37,659 bases of DNA from Acidimicrobiaceae bacterium (GTDB lineage: Bacteria > Actinomycetota > Acidimicrobiia > Acidimicrobiales > RAAP-2), in the NCBI GenBank assembly GCA_003155915.1, contig PMFA01000002.1, forward strand, positions 1-37,659, in the 5' to 3' direction. This document shows, one piece after another, positions 17,177 to 25,688 of this stretch; within the stretch, counting starts at the first letter, position 1; each line of letters starts with the position of its first letter. Made by a program: the position numbers and the translations under genes. Below the pieces are notes generated by a model. The model was not told where the DNA came from and ran no database searches. It was given only the letters and a program-made list of their open reading frames with translations.

Positions 17177-17679
17177 GCATCGATATCTACGCTGCCGACG
17201 AGCAGCACGACGAGAGAATCGACCTCGAAGCCTGGGTCGCGCTCGCCAACGGCGCGCTGAGCGACGAGGGCGTGCGCGGCCTGGCCGAGGTCTCTTTGAT
17301 CTTCCTCGACGAACCGGCCATCGCGGCGCTGAATCAGCAGTTCATGGGCAAAGAAGGTTCGACCGACGTCCTGAGTTTTCCGATCGACAACGAGCCCGAA
17401 CCCTCGGGGCGGGTCCCCGACGCCGGCGGCAGCGGTCCCGGAGAACCGCCCCTGCCGGAGATTCCCCAACTCGTCGGTGACATCGTGATCTGTCCGGCCG
17501 TCGCCGCGCGAAACGCCGTGGAACACGAGTGCTCGCTGGATGACGAGCTCGCTCTTCTGGTCGTGCACGGGGTACTGCACCTGCTCGGCTGGGACCACGC
17601 CGAGGACGATGAGGCGGAGCGGATGGAGGCCCGCGAGCGCGAGTTGTTGGCGCGCCACTACAAGAAGCTCACGTCGTGA
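17173..17679 (+). CDS. ybeY: endoribonuclease YbeY (rRNA maturation factor)
   Basis: A 168-residue zinc-dependent RNase that takes part in 16S rRNA 3'-end maturation and quality control. The catalytic motif HGVLHLLGWDH (residues 132-142) supplies the three zinc His (132, 136, 142). STDVLSFPID precedes a Gly/Pro-rich insertion of about 20 residues (around 78-98), which is not in the E. coli protein and is probably a surface loop. The ATG overlaps the phoH stop and its own stop overlaps the next gene, so it is tightly coupled. Confidence 0.95.
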   Translation: MSIDIYAADEQHDERIDLEAWVALANGALSDEGVRGLAEVSLIFLDEPAIAALNQQFMGKEGSTDVLSFPIDNEPEPSGRVPDAGGSGPGEPPLPEIPQLVGDIVICPAVAARNAVEHECSLDDELALLVVHGVLHLLGWDHAEDDEAERMEARERELLARHYKKLTS

Positions 17680-18977
17680 TCGCCACGATCGCCTCCAAGG
17701 GCGTGACCTGGAGTGCGAGCGACACCTACCTGATCGTCACCGTCGCGGTGCTGTTGGTCCTCTCGGGGTTCTTCGCCGTCGCCGAGACGTCGCTCGTTCG
17801 TATGAACAAGTCGCGAGCGCGTTCCCTGCGCGACCAGGGTCGCCACGGGGCCAAGGCCCTCGTCGAACTCTCGGAGTCCCCTGAGAAGTTCCTCAACACG
17901 ATCTTGTTGCTGGTGCTGATCTGTCAGTTGGTCTCGGCGACGATGGTCGGCGTGCTCGCGGGCCGACTCTTCGGCGCGGCCGGGCTGTTCATCGCCACGG
18001 TCGGTGAGGTGCTGGTCATCTTCGTCGTCTTCGAGGCGATCCCGAAGAACTACGCCGTGCAACACCCCGACTCCGCCGCGCTTACCGCCGCCCCGGTCGT
18101 GCGCCGGATACTGAAGTTCTGGCCGATCAAGTGGGTCTCTCGATTCTTGTTGGCGATCGCCGACACCGTGATCGGCTGGTTCGGTCCGACCGGACGAACG
18201 TCGCGCGTGACCGAGTCCGAAGTGCTCGCCATGGCCGACGTCGCCCACGAGGACCAGGCGATTGAGTCCGAGGAGCGCAACTTCATCCACTCGGTGATCG
18301 AGTTCGGCGACACGATCGTGCGCGAGGTGATGGTGCCGCGCACCGACATGGTCGACATCGTCGACTCCGCGACCGTTCGCGAGGCGCTCGATCTCTCCGT
18401 CCAGTCCGGACGTTCGCGACTGCCCGTCCTCGGCGAAGGCATCGACGACGTCGTGGGCATCGTGAACCTGCGCCACCTGGCGGACTTGGTGGCGAACGGT
18501 TCCGGACATGAAATCCTGCGCGATCACATGGGCCAGGCCCATTTCGTGCCCGAGACCAAGCGGGTGGCGGCCCTGCTCACCGAGTTTCGCAGTGCCAAGA
18601 GTCACCTCTTCGTGGTCGTCGACGAATACGGCGGCACGGCCGGCGTCGTCACCCTCGAAGACGTGATCGAAGAACTCGTGGGCGAGATCACCGACGAGTC
18701 CGATCCCGTCGAAGAAGAAGACGACGTCGAACAGACGATCGAGCGGGGATTGGAACTCAGTGGCCGACTGAACATCGATGACGCCAACGTCGAATACGGC
18801 CTGGCGTTGCCCAAGGACGGGTGGGACACGATCGGGGGACTGGTCATGGACTTAGCCGGGGGCGTGCCCGACGTGGGCGCTGTCTTTTCGACGAAGCACT
18901 ACCGCCTGACGGTGCTGCGCCTCGACGGACGTCGAGTCGAAGAGGTCCTCGTCCAGCCGCTCGTAGAAGTCGAATGA
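17676..18977 (+). CDS. CNNM/CorC-type membrane protein with CBS domains
   Basis: 433 residues. An N-terminal CNNM (DUF21) domain has an entry helix (TYLIVTVAVLLVLSGFFAVAE) and helices around residues 70-125, with the family motif AETSLVRMNKSRA. A CBS pair follows (about 205-325, with REVMVPRTDMVDI and the acidic EEYGGTAGVVTLEDVIEELVGEI-like segment), then the CorC_HlyC domain (about 345-430, containing KDGWDTIGGLVMDLAGGVPDVG). Relatives export magnesium or other divalent cations. The old name hemolysin C is misleading. It overlaps ybeY upstream and era downstream by four bases each, as in many bacteria. Confidence 0.92.
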   Translation: MIATIASKGVTWSASDTYLIVTVAVLLVLSGFFAVAETSLVRMNKSRARSLRDQGRHGAKALVELSESPEKFLNTILLLVLICQLVSATMVGVLAGRLFGAAGLFIATVGEVLVIFVVFEAIPKNYAVQHPDSAALTAAPVVRRILKFWPIKWVSRFLLAIADTVIGWFGPTGRTSRVTESEVLAMADVAHEDQAIESEERNFIHSVIEFGDTIVREVMVPRTDMVDIVDSATVREALDLSVQSGRSRLPVLGEGIDDVVGIVNLRHLADLVANGSGHEILRDHMGQAHFVPETKRVAALLTEFRSAKSHLFVVVDEYGGTAGVVTLEDVIEELVGEITDESDPVEEEDDVEQTIERGLELSGRLNIDDANVEYGLALPKDGWDTIGGLVMDLAGGVPDVGAVFSTKHYRLTVLRLDGRRVEEVLVQPLVEVE

Positions 18978-19879
18978 CCCGCTCCGGCTTCGCGGCGATC
19001 CTCGGGCGACCCAACGTCGGCAAGTCAACCCTGTTGAACCAGGTCGTCGGCACGAAGGTCTCAATCACCGCGGCCTCGCCCAACACCACCCGTCAAGCGA
19101 TTCGTGGCATGCTCACCGAGGGTGACACGCAGATCATCTTCGTCGACACCCCGGGTATCCATCGTCCCCGAACGACACTCGGCGGTCGACTGAACGACAC
19201 CGCGCGCGCCGCCGCCGACGGTGTCGACGTGATCTTGGCGGTCATCGAGGCTGGCGCGGCCATCGGTCCCGGCGACCGCAACGTGCTCGCGACGATGCTG
19301 CGCAACGCGCACGGTCGCAACGCGCCGTTGCCGTGCGTCGTGGTGAACAAGATGGACAAGTCCGGTCGCGAGGCCGTCGCCGCACAACTCGTCGCCGCGA
19401 CCCAAGCCGTCGAGGAGATCGCCGAGGAGATGAACCTCGGCAACGTCGCCGCGCGCGTGGAGTACTTTCCAATCTCGGCCAAGACCGGTGAAGGAACCGC
19501 GGCCTTGGTCGAGTACGTTCGAGCGGCCATGCCCAACTCGCCGTTTTTATTCGACGAGGACGAGGTCTCGGACGTCCCCGAAGCCATGTGGGTCGCCGAG
19601 TTGGTGCGCGAGCAACTCGTGCGCAAGACCAAGCAGGAACTGCCGCACTCGATTCACACGCGCGTCATCGAATTCGAGTGGCCGCACATCATCGTCGAGA
19701 TACTCGTCGAACGCGAGTCGCAAAAGGGGATGGTGATCGGCAAGGGTGGCGCACTACTCAAGGACGTCGGCATCGCCGCGCGCCGTCAACTCCCCGAGGG
19801 GTGCTTCCTCGAGCTCAAGGTCTCCGTCGAGCCCGGTTGGCAGAAGCGTGACGACACCCTGGACCGTTTCGGGTACTGA
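18974..19879 (+). CDS. era: GTPase Era (16S rRNA assembly)
   Basis: A 301-residue GTPase that binds the 3' end of 16S rRNA in 30S assembly. G1 is GRPNVGKST, the switch region has NTTRQAIRG, G3 is DTPG, G4 is NKMD, and SAKTGEG follows. The C-terminal KH domain has MVIGKGGALLKDVG and ends in a normal Era tail (DTLDRFGY). ATG at 18974 overlaps the stop of the CNNM gene; earlier in-frame starts would run through that gene. Its last 126 bases are overlapped on the other strand by the TauE-like gene. Confidence 0.96.
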   Translation: MTRSGFAAILGRPNVGKSTLLNQVVGTKVSITAASPNTTRQAIRGMLTEGDTQIIFVDTPGIHRPRTTLGGRLNDTARAAADGVDVILAVIEAGAAIGPGDRNVLATMLRNAHGRNAPLPCVVVNKMDKSGREAVAAQLVAATQAVEEIAEEMNLGNVAARVEYFPISAKTGEGTAALVEYVRAAMPNSPFLFDEDEVSDVPEAMWVAELVREQLVRKTKQELPHSIHTRVIEFEWPHIIVEILVERESQKGMVIGKGGALLKDVGIAARRQLPEGCFLELKVSVEPGWQKRDDTLDRFGY

Positions 19880-20749
19880 CGCCGACGAGGGCGCGTCGCG
19901 CATTCGCTTCCAGTGTCGGTAGGTGAGGAACGTGATGAGCACGATCTCGAGGGCGCCGATAATCCCCAGCCAGTCCGTGGGGACACCCACGTACTTCAGT
20001 CCGCTCAACAAGACAACGCCGGTGATGACCCGGCGCAGCAGGTAGCCGTTCGAGCGAGAGGAGAGCAGCGAGCCGACGATGACCGCCGGAACGCTACCGA
20101 TGATGATCGAACTCGTGAGTCCGAGTTCCACATGACCGAATATGAGGGTGCCCAGCGCCGCGGAGAACGTGAGTGGCAGGGACTGGGCCAGGTCGGTGCC
20201 GACGAGTTGCTTGTTGCTCAACGTGGGATAGAGCATGACCAGCAAGACCAGGATCAAGGACCCGGCGCCCACCGAGGTCAGTCCGACCATGAAGCCACCG
20301 ACGACGCCGATGATGATCGTCGGCAGTGGTCGTACCTTGACGGGTTCGTCGCCCGAGGCCGGCACCGTGACGAAGGCCGAGCGGTAGAAGATCGCGACCG
20401 ACCCAATGATGAGGGCCGTGCCGAGCAAGATCTCGAGTCGGTGCTCGGCGAGCGCGCTCTGGCCCAGCAAGTGCATCACGTAGGTCCCGAAGAACGCCGC
20501 CGGCACTGATCCGTAACAGAGGTAGCGCACGACGCCGGTGTTGACGGTCTTGCGTCGCCAGTGGATCACGACACCGGCCGGTTTCATGAAGAACGCGGCC
20601 ATGAGGTCCGACGCGATCGCCGCCGACGGCGTCACGCCGAAGAGGAGGACCAGCATCGGCGTCATCAGTGCGCCACCACCCATACCGGTCAAGCCGACGA
20701 GGAGTCCGACGACAGCACTACCCAGGACGAGGTAGAGGTCAATGTGCAT
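19754..20749 (-). CDS. TauE/SafE-family sulfite/organosulfonate exporter-like protein
   Basis: A 331-residue polytopic membrane protein of the TSUP (TauE/SafE) family, with about eight hydrophobic helices. The repeats are recognisable: VGLLVGLTGMGGGALMTPMLVLLFG near the N-terminus and VVGGFMVGLTSVGAGSLILVLLV in the second half. Substrates in the family are sulfite, sulfonates or related anions; none can be assigned here. The ATG at 20749 has GGAG 7 bp upstream. The last 42 residues are encoded antisense to the end of era and show no membrane segments, suggesting loss of an older stop codon. Confidence 0.86.
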   Translation of the reverse strand: MHIDLYLVLGSAVVGLLVGLTGMGGGALMTPMLVLLFGVTPSAAIASDLMAAFFMKPAGVVIHWRRKTVNTGVVRYLCYGSVPAAFFGTYVMHLLGQSALAEHRLEILLGTALIIGSVAIFYRSAFVTVPASGDEPVKVRPLPTIIIGVVGGFMVGLTSVGAGSLILVLLVMLYPTLSNKQLVGTDLAQSLPLTFSAALGTLIFGHVELGLTSSIIIGSVPAVIVGSLLSSRSNGYLLRRVITGVVLLSGLKYVGVPTDWLGIIGALEIVLITFLTYRHWKRMRDAPSSASVPETVQGVVTLLPTGLDGDLELEEAPLGELTARGDADVLE

Positions 20750-20846
20750 GAAGCGACTCCATTAAGACCTTATCTAGTGAAGAAGTAGTTTATTCGATTT
20801 CTCACTGGCGAAATTGGATGAGTCCCGGGAGCCAACGGATTCATGC

Positions 20847-22811
20847 TTATTCGCGTAGCTCTCGAAGGAACGCCAGCACCTGAGCGCGGTCGCGGGTGCG
20901 CCTCATGGGCGGCAGTTTTCGAAACATCGTCGAGCGATAACTGGACTGGGCGAGGCGCGTATCGAGCACGGCGACGACGCCGCGGTCGGTGTTGTTGCGG
21001 ATCAGGCGACCGACACCCTGGGCCAGGAGCATCGTTGCTCGAGGCAGGTCGACCTCGTAGAACGGTCGCTCGGAGTTCGCCCGCCGGGCCTCGGCCAACG
21101 GATCGTTCGGCACGGAGAAGGGCAAGCGGTCGATCGTGACGAGGCTGAGCGAGTGGCCCGGCACGTCGATGCCCTGCCAGAAGCTCGCGACGGCGAAGAG
21201 GCTCGCTTCGGCGCTGTCGCGAAACTCCTCGATGATGCGTTGGCGCGAGCGCGTCCCCTGGACGAGGACCTCGGTCTCCAGTCGTGGGGCGACGGCGTCG
21301 GCGACCCGGTTCATCACCGCGCGATTGGTGAAGAGCGCCAGGGTTCGACCACCGGCGGCATCGATGAGTTCCACCAGCTCATCGATGATCGCCTCTTCGG
21401 CGCCGGTGTCGTTGCGTGCGGGGAAGTTCTGCGGCACGTACAGCAGTGAGTTCGCGGCGTAGTCGAAGGGACTGTCGAAGTGCTCGATCGCGGTGCCGGT
21501 GAGACCGAGGCTCTTGGGCAGCGTGTCGGGAATCGTCGCACTGGTGAGGATCGCGGTGACGTTGCCCCAGAGGTCGTCGGCCAGTCGGGGACCGACATCG
21601 ACCAGTGAGATCTCGACGTCGACCTCGCGGTCGCGCTTGGAGATGAAGAGCAACTCACCGGTGCGCACGTTGTTCACGCGCGCGAGATCATTCGCCAAGT
21701 GGATGGCCGGTCCCAGGGCGCGAATCTTTCTCGCCTCGGCGTCGGCGCCACTGGTCGTGAGCGAACGCAGCCCCTCGACGAGGGCGACCACGAGTTCATT
21801 CGCTCGACTGAGCTCGCGTGAACAGTCCTCATCCAGACCGGTCAGTTCGTTGCGGTCGTATTGGATCTGCAACGAGGCGGCGAATCGATCGGCCACCGTG
21901 ACGAGGTCGAGGGAACGCTCCAAGAACTCAGCGCCGAGCAGTGGTCGAGCTACTCCGGCCAGCGCGCGAAGTCTCGTCGCGTTGAGCGAGGTACCGAGCA
22001 GGGAGGCGAAGATGTCGACGATCTCGTGCGCTTCGTCGAAGACGACGAACCTGTGGGCCGGCAACAACATCGAACCGGACGCGAGGTGTGAGGCGTAGAG
22101 GTGGGTGTTGACGATGAGGATCGAGGACTCGGCGGCGCGGTCCTTCGCCAACTCGGCGAAGCAGTTCTGACCCTGGGGACAGTTGACCCGGTGCAGACAC
22201 TCTTGGGGGGTGACCGACAGGCCGCGCCACGCCCGTTGGTCGACTTCGAAGGGCAGTTCATCGCGGTCGCCGGTCTCGGTCTCATTGGACCATTGCAGAA
22301 TGCGGCGCATCTGGTCGGCGACGCCCTTGGGTACGTCGGAGCCGTCGTCGAAACTGAGCTGCGCCGCCCCGCCGACGCTATGCACGCGGTTGCGACAGAG
22401 GTAGTTCTGCTTGCCCTTCAGCACCGCCACCCGCACGCCCGGGGCGTTCGCGGCGACGGTGGGGGCGTCCTTTTGGGCCAGTTGGTCCTGCAGGTTCTTG
22501 GTGGCCGTCGCCACGACGACGCGTTGCCCGCTCATGGCGGCCGGGATCAAATAGGCGAGCGATTTGCCGATCCCGGTGCCCGCTTCGATAACGGTGGTTT
22601 TTCGTCGTGAGAACGCGGCGGCGACGCTGCGCACCATCTCGCGCTGACCCGCGCGGCTTTCGCCACCGCCGGGGAGTTCGTGCGTGATGCGGTCAAGGAG
22701 CGCCAACGCTCGCTCGGTGTCGATTTCGACGACGTCGTCGTCGAGTTGCACGCCTGCGTCAATTTCCGGTTCGACGTAGGCGCTTTCCTCGTCGGGATCG
22801 AAACCATGCAC
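20847..22811 (-). CDS. dinG: ATP-dependent DNA helicase, DinG/XPD-like
   Basis: A 654-residue superfamily 2 helicase. Walker A is EAGTGIGKSLAYLIPA and the DEAH box is VFDEAHEI. Four Cys (one in NYLCRNRV and three in the ECLHRVNCPQGQNCF region) make the XPD-type 4Fe-4S site. Motifs near the C-terminus include GRTLALFTNR, SFWQGIDVPG and QGVGRLIRN. Such helicases unwind R-loops, D-loops and overhang DNA in repair. GTG at 22811 has TAAGGT six bases upstream. No exonuclease domain is attached. It is divergent from uppS. Confidence 0.92.
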   Translation of the reverse strand: MHGFDPDEESAYVEPEIDAGVQLDDDVVEIDTERALALLDRITHELPGGGESRAGQREMVRSVAAAFSRRKTTVIEAGTGIGKSLAYLIPAAMSGQRVVVATATKNLQDQLAQKDAPTVAANAPGVRVAVLKGKQNYLCRNRVHSVGGAAQLSFDDGSDVPKGVADQMRRILQWSNETETGDRDELPFEVDQRAWRGLSVTPQECLHRVNCPQGQNCFAELAKDRAAESSILIVNTHLYASHLASGSMLLPAHRFVVFDEAHEIVDIFASLLGTSLNATRLRALAGVARPLLGAEFLERSLDLVTVADRFAASLQIQYDRNELTGLDEDCSRELSRANELVVALVEGLRSLTTSGADAEARKIRALGPAIHLANDLARVNNVRTGELLFISKRDREVDVEISLVDVGPRLADDLWGNVTAILTSATIPDTLPKSLGLTGTAIEHFDSPFDYAANSLLYVPQNFPARNDTGAEEAIIDELVELIDAAGGRTLALFTNRAVMNRVADAVAPRLETEVLVQGTRSRQRIIEEFRDSAEASLFAVASFWQGIDVPGHSLSLVTIDRLPFSVPNDPLAEARRANSERPFYEVDLPRATMLLAQGVGRLIRNNTDRGVVAVLDTRLAQSSYRSTMFRKLPPMRRTRDRAQVLAFLRELRE

Positions 22812-22817
22812 CCATCG

Positions 22818-22823
22818 ACCTTA
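22818..22823 (-). promoter_or_regulatory. -10 element of dinG (leaderless)
   Basis: On the minus strand TAAGGT is followed by CGATGG (6 nt) and the GTG start at 22811. It lies in a 60-bp divergent spacer. Confidence 0.5.
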
Positions 22824-22859
22824 GAGGTCGGCCCTGATCGAATCGTGAGTCTCACGAAC

Positions 22860-22865
22860 TAAGTT
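22860..22865 (+). promoter_or_regulatory. -10 element of uppS (leaderless)
   Basis: TAAGTT is followed by TTGAAT (6 nt) and GTG at 22872. This spacing favours the GTG over the TTG at 22866 as start of uppS. Confidence 0.5.
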
Positions 22866-22871
22866 TTGAAT

Positions 22872-23612
22872 GTGCCCGATCCGCGTCCACGTCCAATTCC
22901 CACGTCCCTCGACATGTCGAGCATCCCCCGTCACGTGGCGATCGTAATGGACGGGAACGGCCGCTGGGCGCAGCGCCAGGGGCTGCCACGCACCGTCGGA
23001 CACGGCGCCGGGGAGGAGTCGTTGCTCGATACGACCTACGGCGCGCTCTCGATCGGCGTGAAGGTCCTCACGGTCTACGCCTTCTCTACCGAGAACTGGC
23101 GACGCCCGGTCGACGAGGTCCGCTACCTCATGAACTTCAACAGCGGTCTACTGCAACGACGCCAACAAGAGTTGCACGAACAGGGCGTGCGGATCACGTT
23201 CTCCGGTCGACGCGACTGGCGCGTACCCAAGAAGGTCCTCACCAACATGAAGAACGCGTCGGCGTTGACCGAGAAGAACAAGGCGCTGACGCTCAACATC
23301 GCCTTCAACTACGGCGGGCGCGCCGAGATCGTGGACGCCGTCGCCCAACTCGTCGCCGACAAGGTCCCGGCCAACAAGATCGACGAAAAGGCGCTGCGCG
23401 CTCGTCTGTATCACCCGGAACTGCCCGACCCGGACTTGGTCATTCGCACTTCGGGGGAGTACCGGATCTCGAATTTCTTGCTCTGGGAGATGGCGTACTC
23501 CGAATTGGTCTTCACCGACGTGCTGTGGCCGGACTTTCGCCGCGAGAACCTCTTCGAGGCCGTGGAGGAGTACCAGCAACGCGAGCGACGCTTCGGGGGT
23601 CTCGACAAATGA
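22872..23612 (+). CDS. uppS: isoprenyl (undecaprenyl) diphosphate synthase
   Basis: A 246-residue cis-prenyltransferase that makes the C50-C55 polyprenyl diphosphate used as lipid carrier for cell-wall synthesis. Signature segments are HVAIVMDGNGRWAQ (with the catalytic Asp), GHGAGEES, TVYAFSTENWRRP, LNIAFNYGGRAEI, DPDLVIRTSGEYRISNFLLWEMAYSE-type and FTDVLWPDF. I place the start at GTG 22872 because of TAAGTT six bases upstream. TTG at 22866 would add only two residues. The stop overlaps the next small gene by four bases. Confidence 0.94.
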   Translation: MPDPRPRPIPTSLDMSSIPRHVAIVMDGNGRWAQRQGLPRTVGHGAGEESLLDTTYGALSIGVKVLTVYAFSTENWRRPVDEVRYLMNFNSGLLQRRQQELHEQGVRITFSGRRDWRVPKKVLTNMKNASALTEKNKALTLNIAFNYGGRAEIVDAVAQLVADKVPANKIDEKALRARLYHPELPDPDLVIRTSGEYRISNFLLWEMAYSELVFTDVLWPDFRRENLFEAVEEYQQRERRFGGLDK

Positions 23613-23824
23613 TCATGACCAAGACGATGGTCGTCGTCGGCGTCCTCATCTACGCGTTCCTGTGGGCGCTCTACGCCAGCGGTGACTCCGTGCTGCTCGC
23701 GCCGCTCCTCATTCCGGCGGTGCTCGCGGTCATGGTCGCCCTCGGTGTTGGCCTGCAGCGCTTCATGGGCATCGAACCGCGCAAACAGCACTTCGACGAC
23801 GGGTCCGACGAGACCGAGCAGTGA
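23609..23824 (+). CDS. small two-helix membrane protein, unknown function
   Basis: 71 residues. Two hydrophobic stretches (about 7-25, VVVGVLIYAFLWALY, and 29-50, LLAPLLIPAVLAVMVALG) are followed by a charged, cytosol-like tail ending in DDGSDETEQ. The ATG at 23609 overlaps the uppS stop (ATGA) and its stop overlaps recO (GTGA), so the frame is fixed by coupling on both sides. No known family recognised. Position between uppS and recO hints at an envelope-related role, but that is only inference. Confidence 0.72.
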   Translation: MIMTKTMVVVGVLIYAFLWALYASGDSVLLAPLLIPAVLAVMVALGVGLQRFMGIEPRKQHFDDGSDETEQ

Positions 23825-24567
23825 AGGAGATTCGCGACGACGCCGTGGTGCTGCGCACGTACAAGTCAGGCGAGTCCGATCGGGTGGTCGTGCTCTGGAC
23901 GCGCAATTACGGCAAGGTGCGCGTCCTCGCGAAGGGCATCCGCAAGACGACGAGTCGCCTCGGCGGCAACTTAGAGACGTTGGCCCACGTGAACGTGGAC
24001 CTCGTGAAGACCCGCGGCGAGTTCTACATCGCGCGCCACGTGGCGCACCGCGAACGACTCACCACGCTGCGAAAGTCCTACGCGCGCATCAACGCCGGCT
24101 ACGCCGTCGTCGAAGTGATGGACGCGATTCCCTCCGACGACGTCGCCGACGAGGACATTTTCGAGTTGCTGACGCGGGTCCTCTTGACCCTGGACGACGA
24201 GACCTACGATCCGATGCTCGTGCCGTCCTCCTTCTACTTCAAACTCCTCGCCCTGGACGGATCGGGTCCGGTCGTCGACGTCTGCGTCAACTGCGGACGT
24301 GACGTGCCCTTGGTCGCGTTCGACGCCGAGGTCGGGGGCACGCTGTGCGCCGATTGTCGATCGGGCACGTCGATCTCGCCCAACGCGCTGCAGCTCATAA
24401 GGCGCATCATGAGCGGGGACTTGGCGGCGGTGCTGCGCGAGGAGTCGCCCGCCGGTGCCGGGGAGGTGATGGCGATCGCGCTCGATTCGATCGAGTCGCA
24501 CTTCGGCAAGCAACTGCGCGCGGCGCGCTCGACGCCGCCGCTCTCGCCGCCGTCACCGGCCCGGTAA
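23821..24567 (+). CDS. recO: DNA repair protein RecO
   Basis: A 248-residue RecO, which helps RecR load RecA at SSB-coated gaps. The N-terminal OB fold (EIRDDAVVLRTYKSGESDRVVVLWTR) and AKGIRKTTSRLGGNLETL are typical, as is the C-terminal helical domain with a four-Cys zinc finger (CVNCGRDV and CADCRSG). The GTG start overlaps the preceding gene. Its TAA stop lies inside the candidate -10 sequence of hemW. Confidence 0.92.
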   Translation: MKEIRDDAVVLRTYKSGESDRVVVLWTRNYGKVRVLAKGIRKTTSRLGGNLETLAHVNVDLVKTRGEFYIARHVAHRERLTTLRKSYARINAGYAVVEVMDAIPSDDVADEDIFELLTRVLLTLDDETYDPMLVPSSFYFKLLALDGSGPVVDVCVNCGRDVPLVAFDAEVGGTLCADCRSGTSISPNALQLIRRIMSGDLAAVLREESPAGAGEVMAIALDSIESHFGKQLRAARSTPPLSPPSPAR

Positions 24568-24570
24568 CGT
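24565..24570 (+). promoter_or_regulatory. possible -10 element of hemW
   Basis: TAACGT starts on the recO stop codon and is nine bases before the hemW ATG at 24580. Spacing is longer than the common six, so the call is tentative. Confidence 0.3.
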
Positions 24571-24579
24571 GGCTCGACG

Positions 24580-25671
24580 ATGACGAACGCCACTGCTGAA
24601 ACCTTTGGCGTCTACGTCCACGTTCCATTCTGTGCCCATCGCTGCGACTACTGCGCCTTCGCGACCTACGCCGACCGAGACCACCTCATGGAGGAGTACG
24701 TCACGGCGGTCATCCAAGAAATTGCCTGGGCGCGCGACGACGGACTGCCGGTCGCGACCTCAGTGTTCTTCGGCGGCGGCACGCCGTCTCGACTTTCGGC
24801 CGAACAGTTGCTTCGCATACTGGAGGCGATCCCGAGGACCGACGACGCCGAAGTGACCGTCGAGTGCAATCCCGAGGACGCGTCGATCGAGCGACTTCGC
24901 GCCTACCGCGCCGGGGGAGTGAACCGAATGAGCTTCGGTGTGCAGTCAACCCAACCGGCCGTCCTGGCCGATCTCGGACGGCGCCACGGCACCATGGCCC
25001 ACGAAGAGGTGTCCCGCAACGTCACCGAGGGGGGTTTCGCCACGTGGAACATGGACCTCATCATTGGCTCGCGCGCCGAATCGCTCGAGGACGTCGCACA
25101 CACGTTGGAGGATTTGCTCGGCCTCGAAAGTCCACCGCCGCACATCAGTTGCTACGTGTTGACACCCGAGCCGGGTACGCCGCTGGGTGAGGACCCTGGG
25201 CGTCACCCCGACGAAGACGAGTCGGCAGACGCGTATGAACTCGTGAGCGGAACGCTCGAAGCGAACGGCTATCAGTGGGAGGAGATCTCGAACTGGGCCA
25301 AGCCCGGGCACGAGTGTCGCCATAACCACGTCTACTGGGACCAAGACGACTACGTCGGCTTCGGATCGGCCGCGCACTCTCATCGCCACGGGCGGCGCTT
25401 CTGGAACGTGCGCACGCCCGATCGCTACGTCGCAATGGTGCGCGACGGCACACGGCCGCTCGGGGGTGAAGAGAGCCTCGACGCGCGAACGCAGACGTTC
25501 GAGCGCGACTCGTTGGCGCTGCGCACGGCCAAGGGCGTGCCCCTCGAGGCCTTTGACTCACTCGACGAGATCGCTCACCTCGTATCGGTCGCCGACGGGC
25601 GCGTGACCCTCGCTCCCAATGGTCGCTTACTCGCGAATCAAGTGATCCTGCGGCTGGGGAGCGCGGAGTAA
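24580..25671 (+). CDS. hemW: radical SAM protein HemW (heme chaperone, HemN-like)
   Basis: A 363-residue HemW-type protein. The radical-SAM cluster motif is [14 protein letters not shown] (Cys18, Cys22, Cys25). The residue after Tyr-Cys-Ala is Phe rather than the fourth Cys of true HemN, which marks HemW: a heme-binding protein thought to deliver heme, not the coproporphyrinogen dehydrogenase. [16 protein letters not shown] and [11 protein letters not shown] are conserved. A HemN C-terminal domain is present. Older annotations often mislabel it oxygen-independent coproporphyrinogen oxidase. Confidence 0.92.
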   Translation: MTNATAETFGVYVHVPFCAHRCDYCAFATYADRDHLMEEYVTAVIQEIAWARDDGLPVATSVFFGGGTPSRLSAEQLLRILEAIPRTDDAEVTVECNPEDASIERLRAYRAGGVNRMSFGVQSTQPAVLADLGRRHGTMAHEEVSRNVTEGGFATWNMDLIIGSRAESLEDVAHTLEDLLGLESPPPHISCYVLTPEPGTPLGEDPGRHPDEDESADAYELVSGTLEANGYQWEEISNWAKPGHECRHNHVYWDQDDYVGFGSAAHSHRHGRRFWNVRTPDRYVAMVRDGTRPLGGEESLDARTQTFERDSLALRTAKGVPLEAFDSLDEIAHLVSVADGRVTLAPNGRLLANQVILRLGSAE

Positions 25672-25676
25672 ACCGA

Positions 25677-25682
25677 TACGCT
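25677..25682 (+). promoter_or_regulatory. -10 element of glyS (leaderless)
   Basis: TACGCT is followed by TGGTCG (6 nt) and the ATG at 25689. No Shine-Dalgarno is present. Confidence 0.5.
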
Positions 25683-25688
25683 TGGTCG

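Noticed and set aside
17658-18605. 315-codon minus-strand frame opposite the CNNM gene
   Set aside because: The translation is rich in His, Asp, Arg and Gln, with no domain; it is a shadow of the CBS-domain gene.
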